Position numbers and translations under genes: made by a program
From: an uncultured Eubacteriales bacterium
GTDB taxonomy: Bacteria > Bacillota > Clostridia > Christensenellales > Aristaeellaceae
Length of the DNA stretch: 33,134 nt
Assembly: GCA_900548145.1 (NCBI GenBank)
Contig: URJB01000023.1
Span: 1-33,134, forward strand
Direction of reading: 5' to 3'
Shown here: one piece after another, positions 1 to 9,763 of the stretch
Numbering within the stretch: position 1 is the first letter of the stretch
How the letters are laid out: the number at the start of each line of letters is the position of its first letter
Notes under the pieces: generated by a model
Seen by the model: the letters and a program-made list of their open reading frames with translations, nothing else
Told to the model about the DNA's origin: nothing
The model's database searches: none

Positions 1-16
1 GCTACCGCAGTCCGAA

Positions 17-41
17 GCCCGCGCCCCGTAGGGGAGCGGGC
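17..41. repeat. GC-rich hairpin downstream of asnS
   Basis: Outer arms GCCCGC/GCGGGC and inner arms CCCC/GGGG close on a GTA loop, separated by one G-A mismatch. It lies about 50 nt past the asnS stop in the direction of asnS transcription. No T-run follows on either side, so a terminator role is uncertain; it may be a 3' stabiliser or belong to a feature outside the window. Confidence 0.4.
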
Positions 42-92
42 CGCAGAGCGCTGTTCGCGGGCGATGACGGCCAATCAGGTTTTTTCGACCGA

Positions 93-1487
<1,395 letters not shown>

Positions 1488-1515
1488 GGAAGTATTTCCT
1501 CCTCAGCAGTTGGGA

Positions 1516-2466
1516 TCAGGCGTGTTTGCCCAGCATGGCCGCGCCGATCATGCCGGCGTCCGCGCCGAGACGGGCCAGTTCAATCCGGGAATAGGGAAGG
1601 GTCTTGAACAGCAGGTACTTGGGCACCCGGGCGCGCACCGCGTCCAGCAGGAAGGAACCGGCCTTGCTTACGCCGCCGCCCAGCACGATGACCTCGGGAT
1701 CGAGGAACGCAATGATGGTGTAGCAGGCCTTGGCCAGATAGTCCACATAGGTGGTGAAAACCTTCATGGCCGCGTTGTCCAGCTCCCGCGCCGCGTCGAA
1801 CACAATCTTGGCAGTGAGCTTCTCCGGGTCGCCGCCCACCATTTCCATCATCATGCTTTCGGGGTGCTGCTGCAGAATCTGCTTGCCCATACGGATGATG
1901 GCTGTGGCGCTGCAGTAGCGCTCCAGACAGCCTTCGTTGCCGCAGGTGCAGGGCACGCCGCCGATGTCCATGGGAATGTGGCCGATCTCGCTGCCCACGC
2001 CGTGGAAGCCGCTCCACGGACGGCCGTTGATGACGATGCCGCCGCCCACGCCGGTGCCCAGCGTCAGGAACACGCTGGAAGAAGTGCCCTTGCTCACGCC
2101 CGCCACGCTCTCGGCAAAGCCGGCCACGGTGGCGTCGTTGTCAATAAAGACGGGCTTGTTGATGTATTTCTGCAGCTCGCTGCGCAGGGGAACGTCCTTC
2201 CAGCCCATGTTGGTGCAGAAGATGACATTGCCGGTCTTCGCGTCCGCAATGCCGGGAATGCCGATGCCCACGGAGTGAACGTCGTCCACCGTCAGCTTGG
2301 CCTCATCCAGCACCTTCAGGGCGCAGTGGCCCATGTCCGCGATGATCTCCTGATAGGGGCGGCCCACCAGCGTGGGGGTCTCGCCCTGATGGATCAGCTG
2401 ACCCTGTTCGTCCACCACGCCGATCTTAATGCCGGTTCCGCCTACGTCAATGCCAATGTATACCAT
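1516..2466 (-). CDS. ROK-family glucokinase
   Basis: Probably phosphorylates glucose to glucose-6-phosphate with ATP in the cytoplasm. The 316-aa protein opens with the ROK phosphate-binding motif (DVGGTGIKIGVV, residues 7-18), has the catalytic-base region IDNDATVAGFAE, the glycine-rich LTLGTGVGGG, and the glucose-contact stretch GSEIGH. The zinc motif CTCGNEGCLE is intact, which marks sugar-kinase ROK members. No N-terminal helix-turn-helix is present, so it is a kinase and not a ROK repressor. The start ATG has GGGAGG upstream. It sits between hprK and asnS in one operon, placing sugar phosphorylation next to the HPr-based carbon sensor. Substrate specificity (glucose against N-acetyl sugars) cannot be settled by eye. 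Confidence 0.88.
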   Translation of the reverse strand: MVYIGIDVGGTGIKIGVVDEQGQLIHQGETPTLVGRPYQEIIADMGHCALKVLDEAKLTVDDVHSVGIGIPGIADAKTGNVIFCTNMGWKDVPLRSELQKYINKPVFIDNDATVAGFAESVAGVSKGTSSSVFLTLGTGVGGGIVINGRPWSGFHGVGSEIGHIPMDIGGVPCTCGNEGCLERYCSATAIIRMGKQILQQHPESMMMEMVGGDPEKLTAKIVFDAARELDNAAMKVFTTYVDYLAKACYTIIAFLDPEVIVLGGGVSKAGSFLLDAVRARVPKYLLFKTLPYSRIELARLGADAGMIGAAMLGKHA

Positions 2467-2514
2467 GATTCCATCCTCCCGTACTGCCCATATTTTTAGA
2501 AAATAACCGTTGTT

Positions 2515-3456
2515 TTATGAATCCGCTCCGTCCCCGTTCGAGGAGTTCTGCGCGATCATCTCATTCAGCCGCCGGTCCAGCTCGTGGGCGGCGCTGTAGC
2601 CCATGCGCTTCAGGCTCAGGTTCCGGGCCGCCACCTCGATGATGATGGCCAGGTTCCGGCCCGGCTTCACGGGCATGACCTGATAGGGCACCTTTACGCC
2701 CAGAATGCTGACCGTCTCTTCCGTCAGGCCCAGCCGGTCGTACTCCTTGGTGGAGTCCCACTTTTCCATGTGGATGACCATGTCGATGGACTTGGACAGA
2801 ATGACGGAGCCAACGCCGTACATGGCGCGGATATCGATGATGCCGATGCCGCGAATCTCCATGAAGTGACGCACCATTTCGGGCGCTTCGCCCACCAGCC
2901 GGTCGTCGGACACCCGGCAGATGTCCACCACGTCGTCCGCCGCCAGCTGATGGCCCCGCTTGACCAGCTCCAGCGCGGCCTCGCTCTTGCCCACGCCGCT
3001 TTCGCCAGTCAGGAGAACGCCTACGCCGTAAACGTCCACCAGCACGCCGTGACGGGTCACGTGGGGGGCCAGCACCCGGTTGAGGTACATGATGGCCTGC
3101 AGGGTGAATTTGGTGGTTTTCACCCGGCTCATAAAGACGGGAATATCCCGCTCCGTGGCGATCTGCAACAGCTCCTTGGGCGGGGTCATGCCCCAGCAGC
3201 AGACGATGCAGGGCAGGTCGTAGCTCAGGTAGCGCCGCAGCACCTTTTCCCGCACGGTGGGCTCGATGGATTCCAGATAGGTCATCTCCACCTTGCCGAT
3301 GACCTGAGGCCGCTCGGCGGCGAAGAACTCATAAAAGCCGCAGAACTGCATTCCGGGCCGGTTCAGGTCGGTGACGTTGATATCCATTTCCTTCCGGGTG
3401 GTTTGCGTCAGCGGTTCCAGATTCAGGGCCTGACAAAATTCCTCGATGGCGATCAT
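2515..3456 (-). CDS. hprK: HPr(Ser) kinase/phosphorylase
   Basis: Bifunctional enzyme that phosphorylates and dephosphorylates Ser46 of HPr (and Crh where present), the signal for CcpA-mediated catabolite control. The P-loop GESGVGKS is present in the C-terminal half, followed by the ADD motif and by the family signature EIRGIGIIDI. The N-terminal domain contains the usual MTYLESIEPTVRE-like region. A longer frame begins upstream (to 3507), but I chose the ATG at 3456 because it is preceded by AAAGGAGG with correct spacing and gives 313 aa, close to the family norm. The HAD gene ends 25 nt upstream and the ROK kinase starts 48 nt downstream, so it is an internal operon gene. Confidence 0.94.
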   Translation of the reverse strand: MIAIEEFCQALNLEPLTQTTRKEMDINVTDLNRPGMQFCGFYEFFAAERPQVIGKVEMTYLESIEPTVREKVLRRYLSYDLPCIVCCWGMTPPKELLQIATERDIPVFMSRVKTTKFTLQAIMYLNRVLAPHVTRHGVLVDVYGVGVLLTGESGVGKSEAALELVKRGHQLAADDVVDICRVSDDRLVGEAPEMVRHFMEIRGIGIIDIRAMYGVGSVILSKSIDMVIHMEKWDSTKEYDRLGLTEETVSILGVKVPYQVMPVKPGRNLAIIIEVAARNLSLKRMGYSAAHELDRRLNEMIAQNSSNGDGADS

Positions 3457-3481
3457 GCCGGTTCCTCCTTTGCGGTTTGGG

Positions 3482-4294
3482 TCAGGTGCTGGGAAGGCCG
3501 AGCACATGCTCGGCTACGAAATGAGCCACGCCGTCTTCCTGATTGCTCCGGCAGACGAAGCGGGCGGCCTGTTTGGTCTCCGCCCGGGCGTTGCCCATGG
3601 CTACGCTGTTGTGGGAAAAATTCAGCATACTGATGTCGTTCAGGCTGTCGCCGAAGACCATGGTGTTCTCCGGGGTCAGGTCCAGCCGTTTCGCCAGCCG
3701 CCGCAGGGCGTTGCCCTTGGAAACGTTGGGGGCGATGCCTTCGATGAAGAAGGGCTTGGACATGGTGAAGTCTGCCTGTCCCCGGAAAGCCTCCTTGATG
3801 AGCGGCATCACCCGCTGCACCTCGCTGGGGTCGGTGACGCTAAGAATTTTCGGCACCGGGTAGTCAATGAAGCCCAGCAGATCGCCCACGGCCTGCCCTT
3901 TCATGCCGGAGGAATGCCGGTATTTTTCGGAGGGACCGCACTCTTTGGCGTAGTAGAAGTACTCGCCTCGGTAGACCTGCACGTAGAAGCCCTCGTTCTG
4001 CAGGTAACGGACGATGGCCCGGGCGGTTTCCGGGGGAATGGTCTCTTCCTCCAGCACCTGATGGTCGGAGGAGATAAGCTGCGCGCCGTTGCAGGCGATG
4101 TAGGGGCAGTCCACGCCGATCTGGGCGGCGTAGGGGGCTACGCTGGTCTGGGTGCGGCCGCTGGCAGGAATGACGTGGATGCCCCGGCGGATGCACTCGC
4201 GCAGCGTGGCGACGGTGTAGTCGGACAGCTTGCCCTCGTCGTTCAGCAGGGTGTCGTCCATATCGGAGATAATGGCTTTGATCTCAGTGTTCAT
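3482..4294 (-). CDS. HAD-superfamily (Cof-type) sugar-phosphate phosphatase
   Basis: Predicted Mg-dependent phosphohydrolase of the Cof/YidA class (HAD subfamily IIB), cytoplasmic. Motif I is SDMDDTLLND at residues 10-19, with the two aspartates that serve as nucleophile and acid/base. Motif II is ASGRT. Motif IV is VFGDSLNDISML near residue 220, which binds the metal. A long cap domain sits between motifs II and III, as expected for class IIB. The 270-aa length is typical. Its start overlaps the end of tadA by 11 nt, implying translational coupling. Substrates of this class are usually sugar phosphates or flavin/pyridoxal phosphates; the true one is unknown. Confidence 0.87.
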   Translation of the reverse strand: MNTEIKAIISDMDDTLLNDEGKLSDYTVATLRECIRRGIHVIPASGRTQTSVAPYAAQIGVDCPYIACNGAQLISSDHQVLEEETIPPETARAIVRYLQNEGFYVQVYRGEYFYYAKECGPSEKYRHSSGMKGQAVGDLLGFIDYPVPKILSVTDPSEVQRVMPLIKEAFRGQADFTMSKPFFIEGIAPNVSKGNALRRLAKRLDLTPENTMVFGDSLNDISMLNFSHNSVAMGNARAETKQAARFVCRSNQEDGVAHFVAEHVLGLPST

Positions 4295-4754
4295 GATGCT
4301 TGTCTCCTGTACGGCGTTTTGCGAAAAAATCCTGAAGAAGCGTTTGGGCTTCTTCCTCCATTAGGCCGCCCACGCAGGACACCCGGTGGTAAAAGACGGG
4401 ATCCTGCGTCAGCGCCAGTACGCTTTCGCAGCAGCCCTGCCGCTGATCCCGGGCGGCGAAGAAGCAACGCTCCAGCTGGGCCATTACCATGGCCCCTGCG
4501 CACATGGGGCAGGGCTCCAGCGTGACGTAAAGGGTCAGCCCGTTCAGCCGCCGAGTGTGCAGAAGCTCTGCTGCCTGACGGATGCACAGAAGCTCCGCGT
4601 GGGCGGTGGGGTCGTTCCGCTGCTCCCGCAGGTTGTGGGCCCGGGCGATCACCTGACCCTGCCGGGCCAGCACCGCGCCCACGGGCACTTCGCCCTCCCG
4701 GGCAGCCTGCCCGGCTTCCTCCAGCGCCAGCCACATCAGTTCTTCGTGGCTCAT
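4284..4754 (-). CDS. tadA: tRNA-specific adenosine deaminase
   Basis: Converts adenosine-34 of tRNA-Arg(ACG) to inosine. The 156-aa protein has the cytidine-deaminase-fold zinc site: HAE in PTAHAELLCIRQAA (zinc His plus catalytic Glu) and PCPMCAGAM with two zinc cysteines. EVPVGAVL near the N-terminus is also typical of TadA. The start codon overlaps the stop of the upstream polysaccharide gene in an ATGA arrangement, and the stop overlaps the HAD phosphatase start, so it is translated as part of the operon. The C-terminal tail after residue ~145 is rich in Arg, Lys and His, as in other TadA proteins that contact the tRNA. Confidence 0.92.
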   Translation of the reverse strand: MSHEELMWLALEEAGQAAREGEVPVGAVLARQGQVIARAHNLREQRNDPTAHAELLCIRQAAELLHTRRLNGLTLYVTLEPCPMCAGAMVMAQLERCFFAARDQRQGCCESVLALTQDPVFYHRVSCVGGLMEEEAQTLLQDFFAKRRTGDKHHEH

Positions 4755-6673
4755 GCGCTGACGCTTTCTGCGGCTTCCGCGTGGTTCTGATTGACCTGCT
4801 GGGGTTCCCGGAAGGTGGGTACCAGCTCATGCAGACAGGCGCGCATATCGCCGCCTTCCTCAATGCACTGGCGCAGGGTATCCAGCATGGCTTCCAGCCT
4901 GTCTACACTGATCTGTTCCGGTTTGGCAATGAAGATCTTCCGATTCTCCGTCCGGGAAATGCCCTCGCCGTCCAGCAGCAGCTCCTCGTAGAGCTTTTCA
5001 CCGGGGCGCAGACCGGTGTAGACGATCTCGATCTTCTGCCCGTTTTCCGGCGCGTAGAGCTGAATCATACGTTCGGCCAGCTCCCGAATCTTCACCGGGC
5101 GGCCCATGTCCAGCACGAACAACTCGCCGCCCCGGGCAATGCTGGCCGCCTGCAGCACCAGACTGGCGGCTTCGGGAATGGTCATGAAGTAGCGGATGAT
5201 CTCCGGGTGGGTCAGGGTGATGGGCCCGCCGGAGCGGATCTGCTGCTCAAACTTGGGCACCACGCTGCCGTGGGAACCCAATACGTTGCCGAAGCGGACG
5301 GCGGTAAACTCGGTGGTGGACTGGGCGTTGCGGGCCTCGATGACCATTTCCGCCAGCCGCTTGGTGGCCCCCATCACGTTGGTGGGGTTGACGGCCTTGT
5401 CGGTGGAAATGAGCACGAAGCGCCTGACCCCGTGGCGGATGGCGGCCAGCGCCGTCAGGTTGGTGCCGAATACGTTGTTTTTCACTGCCTGATCGGGGCA
5501 GTCCTCCATCAGGGGCACGTGCTTATGAGCCGCAGCGTGGAGGACGATCTCCGGCTTGTAGCAGCCGAAAACTTCATCCAGCCGCTGCTCGTCCCGGATG
5601 GAACCCACGCACAGGATCAGCTTTTGAGAAAGATCCTGCCGGTATTCCCGTTCCAGATCGGAATACAGGTCGTACATATAGTTTTCGCTGATGTCGTATA
5701 GGACGATCCGTTTGGGCTGCAGGGGAAAGAGCTGGCGGCACAGTTCACTGCCGATGCTTCCGCCGCCGCCGGTGATGAGGATGGTCTTATCCCGCACAAA
5801 GGCAGCCACCTGCGTCATATCCAGCTGTTCCTCCGGGCGGCCCAGCAGATCGCCGATGTTCAATTCCCGCAGGGCCCCGGCGCTGGGCCGGCTCCCTTCC
5901 AGATTCTGCAGGGGCGTGACCCGCTTGACCCGGCAGCCGGTAGCAAGGCATTTTTCGATCACCGGGTTCAGGTCGGCCTTGGGGGTGGAAATGGCGATGA
6001 TGATGTCGTCGACGGAATAATCGCTGGCCAGCTTGAGAATATTGCCGCTGCCGCGCACCACGGGCACGCCGCTCAGGCTGGAGCCGGTGCGCTGCTGGTC
6101 GTCATCCACCACGATGACGGGCACGCAGCTGCCATAGTTTCCGTGCTGCATCTCATGCACCACATTGGCCCCCAGCCAACCGGCCCCCACGATCATGGTG
6201 CGGCGCTGACCGACAGTGCGGCGAGGGAAGAAAGGAAAGTGCCGCCGGGTGACGGCATAGCGGTAGATCAGCCGGGATGCGCCCACCAGCGCCATGCTGA
6301 TGAGCCAGAAAAGCGGGTAGATCAGCCGGTGCAGCCGGAAAAGATTCTGGGGCCGCACAAAATAATTGGCGATGACGGAATACAGATAGGTACAAACCGC
6401 CAGCGCCAGCGTGGACAGTACCACCCGCAGCAGGTCTTCCGCCGAAGCGTACTGCCACATGGTGCGGTAAAGGCCGAAAACGGCAAACAAAATCAGCCCC
6501 ATCAAAGTCATAGCCGGGGCGATACGGAAATAAATCTGAAAGAAAGAATAAGAAATGGTGGTGGTATAGCGCAGAACCTGCGAAAGAATCATGGCCAGAT
6601 TGATCAAAACCGCGTCCAGCAGAAGCCACAGCCCCGTGCGGACGGCTTTCTGCGTTTTGGGTTTAAGCGTCAC
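4751..6673 (-). CDS. Membrane nucleotide-sugar 4,6-dehydratase/epimerase (CapD/PglF family)
   Basis: Predicted NAD-dependent dehydratase acting on UDP-N-acetyl-hexosamine for cell-surface polysaccharide or glycan synthesis. The first ~170 residues hold about four hydrophobic helices. A CoA-binding-like Rossmann domain follows (MIVGAGWLGANV), then a catalytic SDR domain with ITGGGGSIGSELC and STDKAVNPTNVMGATKR, where Met replaces the usual catalytic Tyr position, as in the PglF/FlaA1 class. I chose the GTG at 6673 (GGAGG seven nt upstream, 640 aa). An in-frame ATG lies at 6730, but it overlaps a consensus -10 box and has no ribosome site. First gene of the operon that ends with asnS; ATGA overlap with tadA. 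Confidence 0.88.
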   Translation of the reverse strand: MTLKPKTQKAVRTGLWLLLDAVLINLAMILSQVLRYTTTISYSFFQIYFRIAPAMTLMGLILFAVFGLYRTMWQYASAEDLLRVVLSTLALAVCTYLYSVIANYFVRPQNLFRLHRLIYPLFWLISMALVGASRLIYRYAVTRRHFPFFPRRTVGQRRTMIVGAGWLGANVVHEMQHGNYGSCVPVIVVDDDQQRTGSSLSGVPVVRGSGNILKLASDYSVDDIIIAISTPKADLNPVIEKCLATGCRVKRVTPLQNLEGSRPSAGALRELNIGDLLGRPEEQLDMTQVAAFVRDKTILITGGGGSIGSELCRQLFPLQPKRIVLYDISENYMYDLYSDLEREYRQDLSQKLILCVGSIRDEQRLDEVFGCYKPEIVLHAAAHKHVPLMEDCPDQAVKNNVFGTNLTALAAIRHGVRRFVLISTDKAVNPTNVMGATKRLAEMVIEARNAQSTTEFTAVRFGNVLGSHGSVVPKFEQQIRSGGPITLTHPEIIRYFMTIPEAASLVLQAASIARGGELFVLDMGRPVKIRELAERMIQLYAPENGQKIEIVYTGLRPGEKLYEELLLDGEGISRTENRKIFIAKPEQISVDRLEAMLDTLRQCIEEGGDMRACLHELVPTFREPQQVNQNHAEAAESVSA

Positions 6674-6728
6674 GACGTTTCCTCCCCCTGCCTCAGGAAC
6701 TAAGGTGCAGAATCCTGCACAGTTCTTC

Positions 6729-6737
6729 ATTATAGCA
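6729..6737 (-). promoter_or_regulatory. Extended -10 promoter of the minus operon
   Basis: Reading the minus strand, TGCTATAAT is a perfect extended -10 element (TGn plus TATAAT). No good -35 is seen, which is common with extended -10 promoters. Predicted transcription start is about 6718-6722, giving a leader of about 45-50 nt before the GTG start of the dehydratase. It is likely to drive all six genes down to asnS. Confidence 0.7.
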
Positions 6738-6868
6738 CAGAATCGGGAAAATGCATAGGTTTGACGGTAGTATGGAGAAAAAGGCGTTTTACGGCAGAAA
6801 ACAGGAATCCGGCAGCCCGGGGAAGAAACTTTTCATAGCGAAACGGAAACAGGTTGGGAGGAAAAAAC

Positions 6869-7906
6869 ATGAGGAAACTGGCGGGATGGATGGCGGCGCT
6901 GCTGCTTTGGGCGGCCCTTGTCCCCTGTGCGGCCGCGGAAAGCAAACGGTACGAAACCAGCTTTCTGGACGTGTTCGACACGTTTTCACAGGTGGTGGTC
7001 TACGCGGATACGCAGGAGGCTGCGCAGGAAATTTTGCAGACCGTCCATGACGAACTGAAGGTTTACCACCGGCTGTTCGATATTTATCAGGCTTACGAGG
7101 GCGTGAATAATCTTTATACCGTGAACCAAAACGCTGGGATCGCGCCGGTGGCGGTGGAACAGCCCCTGTACGACCTGCTTACTTTCGGTAAGGAAATCTA
7201 TGCTCAAACCGGCGGCAAAACCAATATCGCACTGGGCAGCGTGCTTTCCATCTGGCACGAATACCGGGAGCTGGGGCTGGCCGATCCGGAACACGCGGCG
7301 GTTCCCTCGGCGGAGGAGCTGTACCGGGCGGGCGAACATACGGACATCGATCAGATGCTGCTGGACCCGGAAAAAAGAACCGTCTATCTGACCGACCCGG
7401 AAATGTCGCTGGACGTGGGAGCCATCGCCAAGGGCTGCGCAGTGGAGCTGACGGCGCGGAAAATGGAAGCGCAGGGCGTGGACAGTCTGCTGATGAGCAT
7501 CGGCGGCAATCTGCGCTCCATCGGGCGAAAGGGCGACGGAACGCCCTGGCGGGCGGGAGTGCAGAATCCCGATTTATCGGCGCAGCAGCAGAACCTTGCG
7601 GTGATCGACCTGACGGACGCTTCGCTGGTGACCAGCGGCAGCTATCAGCGCTACTACACGGTGGACGGCCAGCAGTACCACCACATTATCGACCCGGAGA
7701 CCCTTTACCCGGCGGAGCACCATTGGGCCGTTTCCGTATGGACGGCGGATTCCGGGCTGGCGGACGCGCTGTCCACCGCTTTGTTCGTGATGTCGCTGGA
7801 TGAAGGCAAGGCGCTGGTGGAAGGCTGGCCGGGCGTGGAAGCCCTTTGGGTACAAAAAGACGGAACGCTGGAATACAGCAGCGAATGGCCTGAGCGGGCA
7901 CGGTGA
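6869..7906 (+). CDS. apbE: FAD:protein FMN transferase (ApbE), secreted
   Basis: Attaches FMN covalently to Thr/Ser residues of flavoprotein targets using FAD and Mg2+. The 345-aa protein starts with a signal peptide (MRKLAGW, hydrophobic core, cleavage probably after the AAA at residue 23); the cysteine at residue 20 lacks a good lipobox. Family motifs are DVGAIAKGCAVELTA with SIGGNLRSIG, then YHHIIDPET, and the metal-site segment SGLADALSTALFVM. The ATG at 6869 has GGGAGG seven nt upstream; a TTG five codons earlier is less likely. No Rnf, Nqr or FMN-binding-domain partner lies nearby, so its target must be encoded elsewhere. It is a single gene that diverges from the asnS operon. I see no convincing promoter in the 130 nt before it. 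Confidence 0.92.
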   Translation: MRKLAGWMAALLLWAALVPCAAAESKRYETSFLDVFDTFSQVVVYADTQEAAQEILQTVHDELKVYHRLFDIYQAYEGVNNLYTVNQNAGIAPVAVEQPLYDLLTFGKEIYAQTGGKTNIALGSVLSIWHEYRELGLADPEHAAVPSAEELYRAGEHTDIDQMLLDPEKRTVYLTDPEMSLDVGAIAKGCAVELTARKMEAQGVDSLLMSIGGNLRSIGRKGDGTPWRAGVQNPDLSAQQQNLAVIDLTDASLVTSGSYQRYYTVDGQQYHHIIDPETLYPAEHHWAVSVWTADSGLADALSTALFVMSLDEGKALVEGWPGVEALWVQKDGTLEYSSEWPERAR

Positions 7907-7923
7907 ACAAAAAACATACAAAA

Positions 7924-7950
7924 AACCGCCCCGGCATTGCCGGGGCGGTT
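7924..7950. terminator. Bidirectional terminator between apbE and the glycosidase gene
   Basis: Eleven-base arms AACCGCCCCGG / CCGGGGCGGTT around a five-base loop. On the minus strand the stem is followed by a T6 run and a second T-rich stretch, so it terminates the glycosidase gene. It also lies 18 nt after the apbE stop and can serve that gene. Confidence 0.85.
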
Positions 7951-7967
7951 TGCTGTAATGATAAAGA

Positions 7968-9749
7968 TCAGTCTTTGCAGCAGGCGCAGTACAGTGCGTA
8001 GCTCAGGAAACCGGCACAGGTGGCGAAGGCTTCGCCGGTCTCGCAAAGGCCGGTATCTTCGTTGACGCTTTCACAGGCAACGCCGTTATCCAGCGGCGTG
8101 CGGCTCAGGTGCAGCAGAGCGCTGTCCGCGTGGCCACTGAGTAGGCTGTTGCAGATGGATAGAATCCACGGATAGGGCGCGTGCTTGCAGCCGATCTCCG
8201 CAATGGGGTGTCCGGCGAAGGACAGCGGATAGCTCTCGTCCCGGATCATGGCCGCCGTGTTTTGCCAGATGGGGTCGCTTTCTTCGCAGAAGCCGTAGAA
8301 GGGGAGCAGCAGCAGGCTTCCCGGCGGCTCGTCGTAAATGTCAAAGTGGCCGTTCAGGTCGACCGACCACGCGAAGAAGGGCCGCCCGTTCTGCTCCTTG
8401 ACGCAGTGTTCGTAAACTGCCCGGCGGGTGCGTTCCGCTTCTTCCGCCAGCTCTGGACGGTTCAGCAGCTTCGCCAGCGCCCGCAGCGCATAGCACACCA
8501 GTGCGTTGTCGTAGGTCAGGTAAATATGGTTATGCATATCGTCCGTGGGCTGCAGGAAGGTCTCATACATTGGGACGGAAGGATGCTTTTTGGCCTCCAT
8601 TCTGCGTAGAATTTCTTCGAGACCGTCCCGCACAAAGGGCCGGGCCGCAAAAGCGGTATCGCCGGTCTTTTCCACGTAGCGGTCCAGGGCGATGACCGGC
8701 GCGCAAAGCTCGTCCAGCTCGAAGCCGGGTTCCAGCATGGTTCCGTCGATAAAGCGGCTGTGAACGCCGAAGTTCCGGGCCTGACGGGTGAACACGTAGG
8801 TCAGGATCTCCCGGGCATAGGCCGCGTCCACCGTCAGAATGGCCGGGAAGGCCCACAGCAGACTGTCCCGATCCCAGTACGCGGCGGAGACGTAGTAGCG
8901 CGGGCTTCGGCTGGTCATCAGGCACAATTCCTCCGTGTCGACGGTGCGGCCGGAAGCGTAGAAAAAGGCGAAGAACAGATTGGTGTTCAGAAGCTCGTGA
9001 AGTTTCGGGTCGGCAAGAGGCTTTTCCCGGGCGGACAGCCAGCGGACGGTGCGGCCGTAAACCGCGTCAAAGCCCTGCCGCAGCAGCTCCTTGGCGCTGG
9101 TGGAGGCGGCAACGCCCTCATAGCCCACGCCCCACGGGATATCCAGCACGGCGGTCTCGCCGGGCTGCAGCACGGTCTCCCGGTAGATGTCGTAGGCAAA
9201 ATCCGACCGATTCCACCGGGCCTGCTGGTCGATCTCCGCAAATTGCTGCGGATCGGCCACACAGGGCGCAAAGGCAAGCAGCGGAAGTCCCGGCTTCTGG
9301 CTGAAAATGAACATATGGTTCCAGCCGGATCCATAGGCTTCCCGGCCTTCGGTCAGTTCCGTGGTCTCGTTGACCTCGTGCAGCGTCTGATCCCACTGAC
9401 CGTCCGTGCCGAAACGGACGGTGCGGGGTTCGGCATTCTGATTCTGAACGGACAGCCGGAGAACCAGCGCCCGTTCACCCACGGGGGTTAGATAGGTGCA
9501 GGTGAAGCGGAGCTTCTGTTCCTCTGAGACGAAGCGGGGGATCCAGCAGTGCTCACGGCTCCATACGGGGTGAAGGGGCAGACGCTGGCCGTCCAGCTCC
9601 ACATAGGGACGGATCAGCCCGTCCTTTCCGCGGATTTCCAAGAGTCCCTTGACCTGCATGTACAGGAAGGTGACGCCCTCGACGGCACCGTCGTTTTCCC
9701 GGATGGTGGGCAGGGACAGATATTCGTTGCCAGTGACCTGATAAGCCAT
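7968..9749 (-). CDS. (alpha/alpha)6-barrel glycosidase, family not assigned (GH125/GH15-like)
   Basis: Predicted cytoplasmic glycoside hydrolase; no signal peptide. The first ~230 residues look like a beta-sandwich domain. The remainder has the spaced helical motifs of six-hairpin glycosidases: YWDRDSLLWAF (292-300), FELDELCAP (343-351), QPTDDMHNHIYLTYDNAL, DIYDEPPGSLLLLPFYGF, EIGCKHAPYPWI and a C-terminal TGEAFATCAGFLSYAL. The W-RDS, ELD-LC-P and D-PP-SLL-LP pattern recalls GH125 alpha-mannosidases and GH15, but at 593 aa it is longer than GH125. AAAGGAG precedes the ATG, 14 nt after the lacI stop, so the two are cotranscribed. Context points to alpha-linked oligosaccharides as substrate. 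Confidence 0.65.
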   Translation of the reverse strand: MAYQVTGNEYLSLPTIRENDGAVEGVTFLYMQVKGLLEIRGKDGLIRPYVELDGQRLPLHPVWSREHCWIPRFVSEEQKLRFTCTYLTPVGERALVLRLSVQNQNAEPRTVRFGTDGQWDQTLHEVNETTELTEGREAYGSGWNHMFIFSQKPGLPLLAFAPCVADPQQFAEIDQQARWNRSDFAYDIYRETVLQPGETAVLDIPWGVGYEGVAASTSAKELLRQGFDAVYGRTVRWLSAREKPLADPKLHELLNTNLFFAFFYASGRTVDTEELCLMTSRSPRYYVSAAYWDRDSLLWAFPAILTVDAAYAREILTYVFTRQARNFGVHSRFIDGTMLEPGFELDELCAPVIALDRYVEKTGDTAFAARPFVRDGLEEILRRMEAKKHPSVPMYETFLQPTDDMHNHIYLTYDNALVCYALRALAKLLNRPELAEEAERTRRAVYEHCVKEQNGRPFFAWSVDLNGHFDIYDEPPGSLLLLPFYGFCEESDPIWQNTAAMIRDESYPLSFAGHPIAEIGCKHAPYPWILSICNSLLSGHADSALLHLSRTPLDNGVACESVNEDTGLCETGEAFATCAGFLSYALYCACCKD

Positions 9750-9763
9750 AAAGGGGCTCCTTT

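Noticed and set aside
1..92. tRNA or other RNA gene at the left edge
   Set aside because: The hairpin at 17-41 is strong, but no cloverleaf or known RNA pattern could be made with the flanking bases.
6730..6981. 83-codon minus frame in the apbE promoter region
   Set aside because: Covers the extended -10 promoter and the start of apbE, has no ribosome site and no recognisable sequence.
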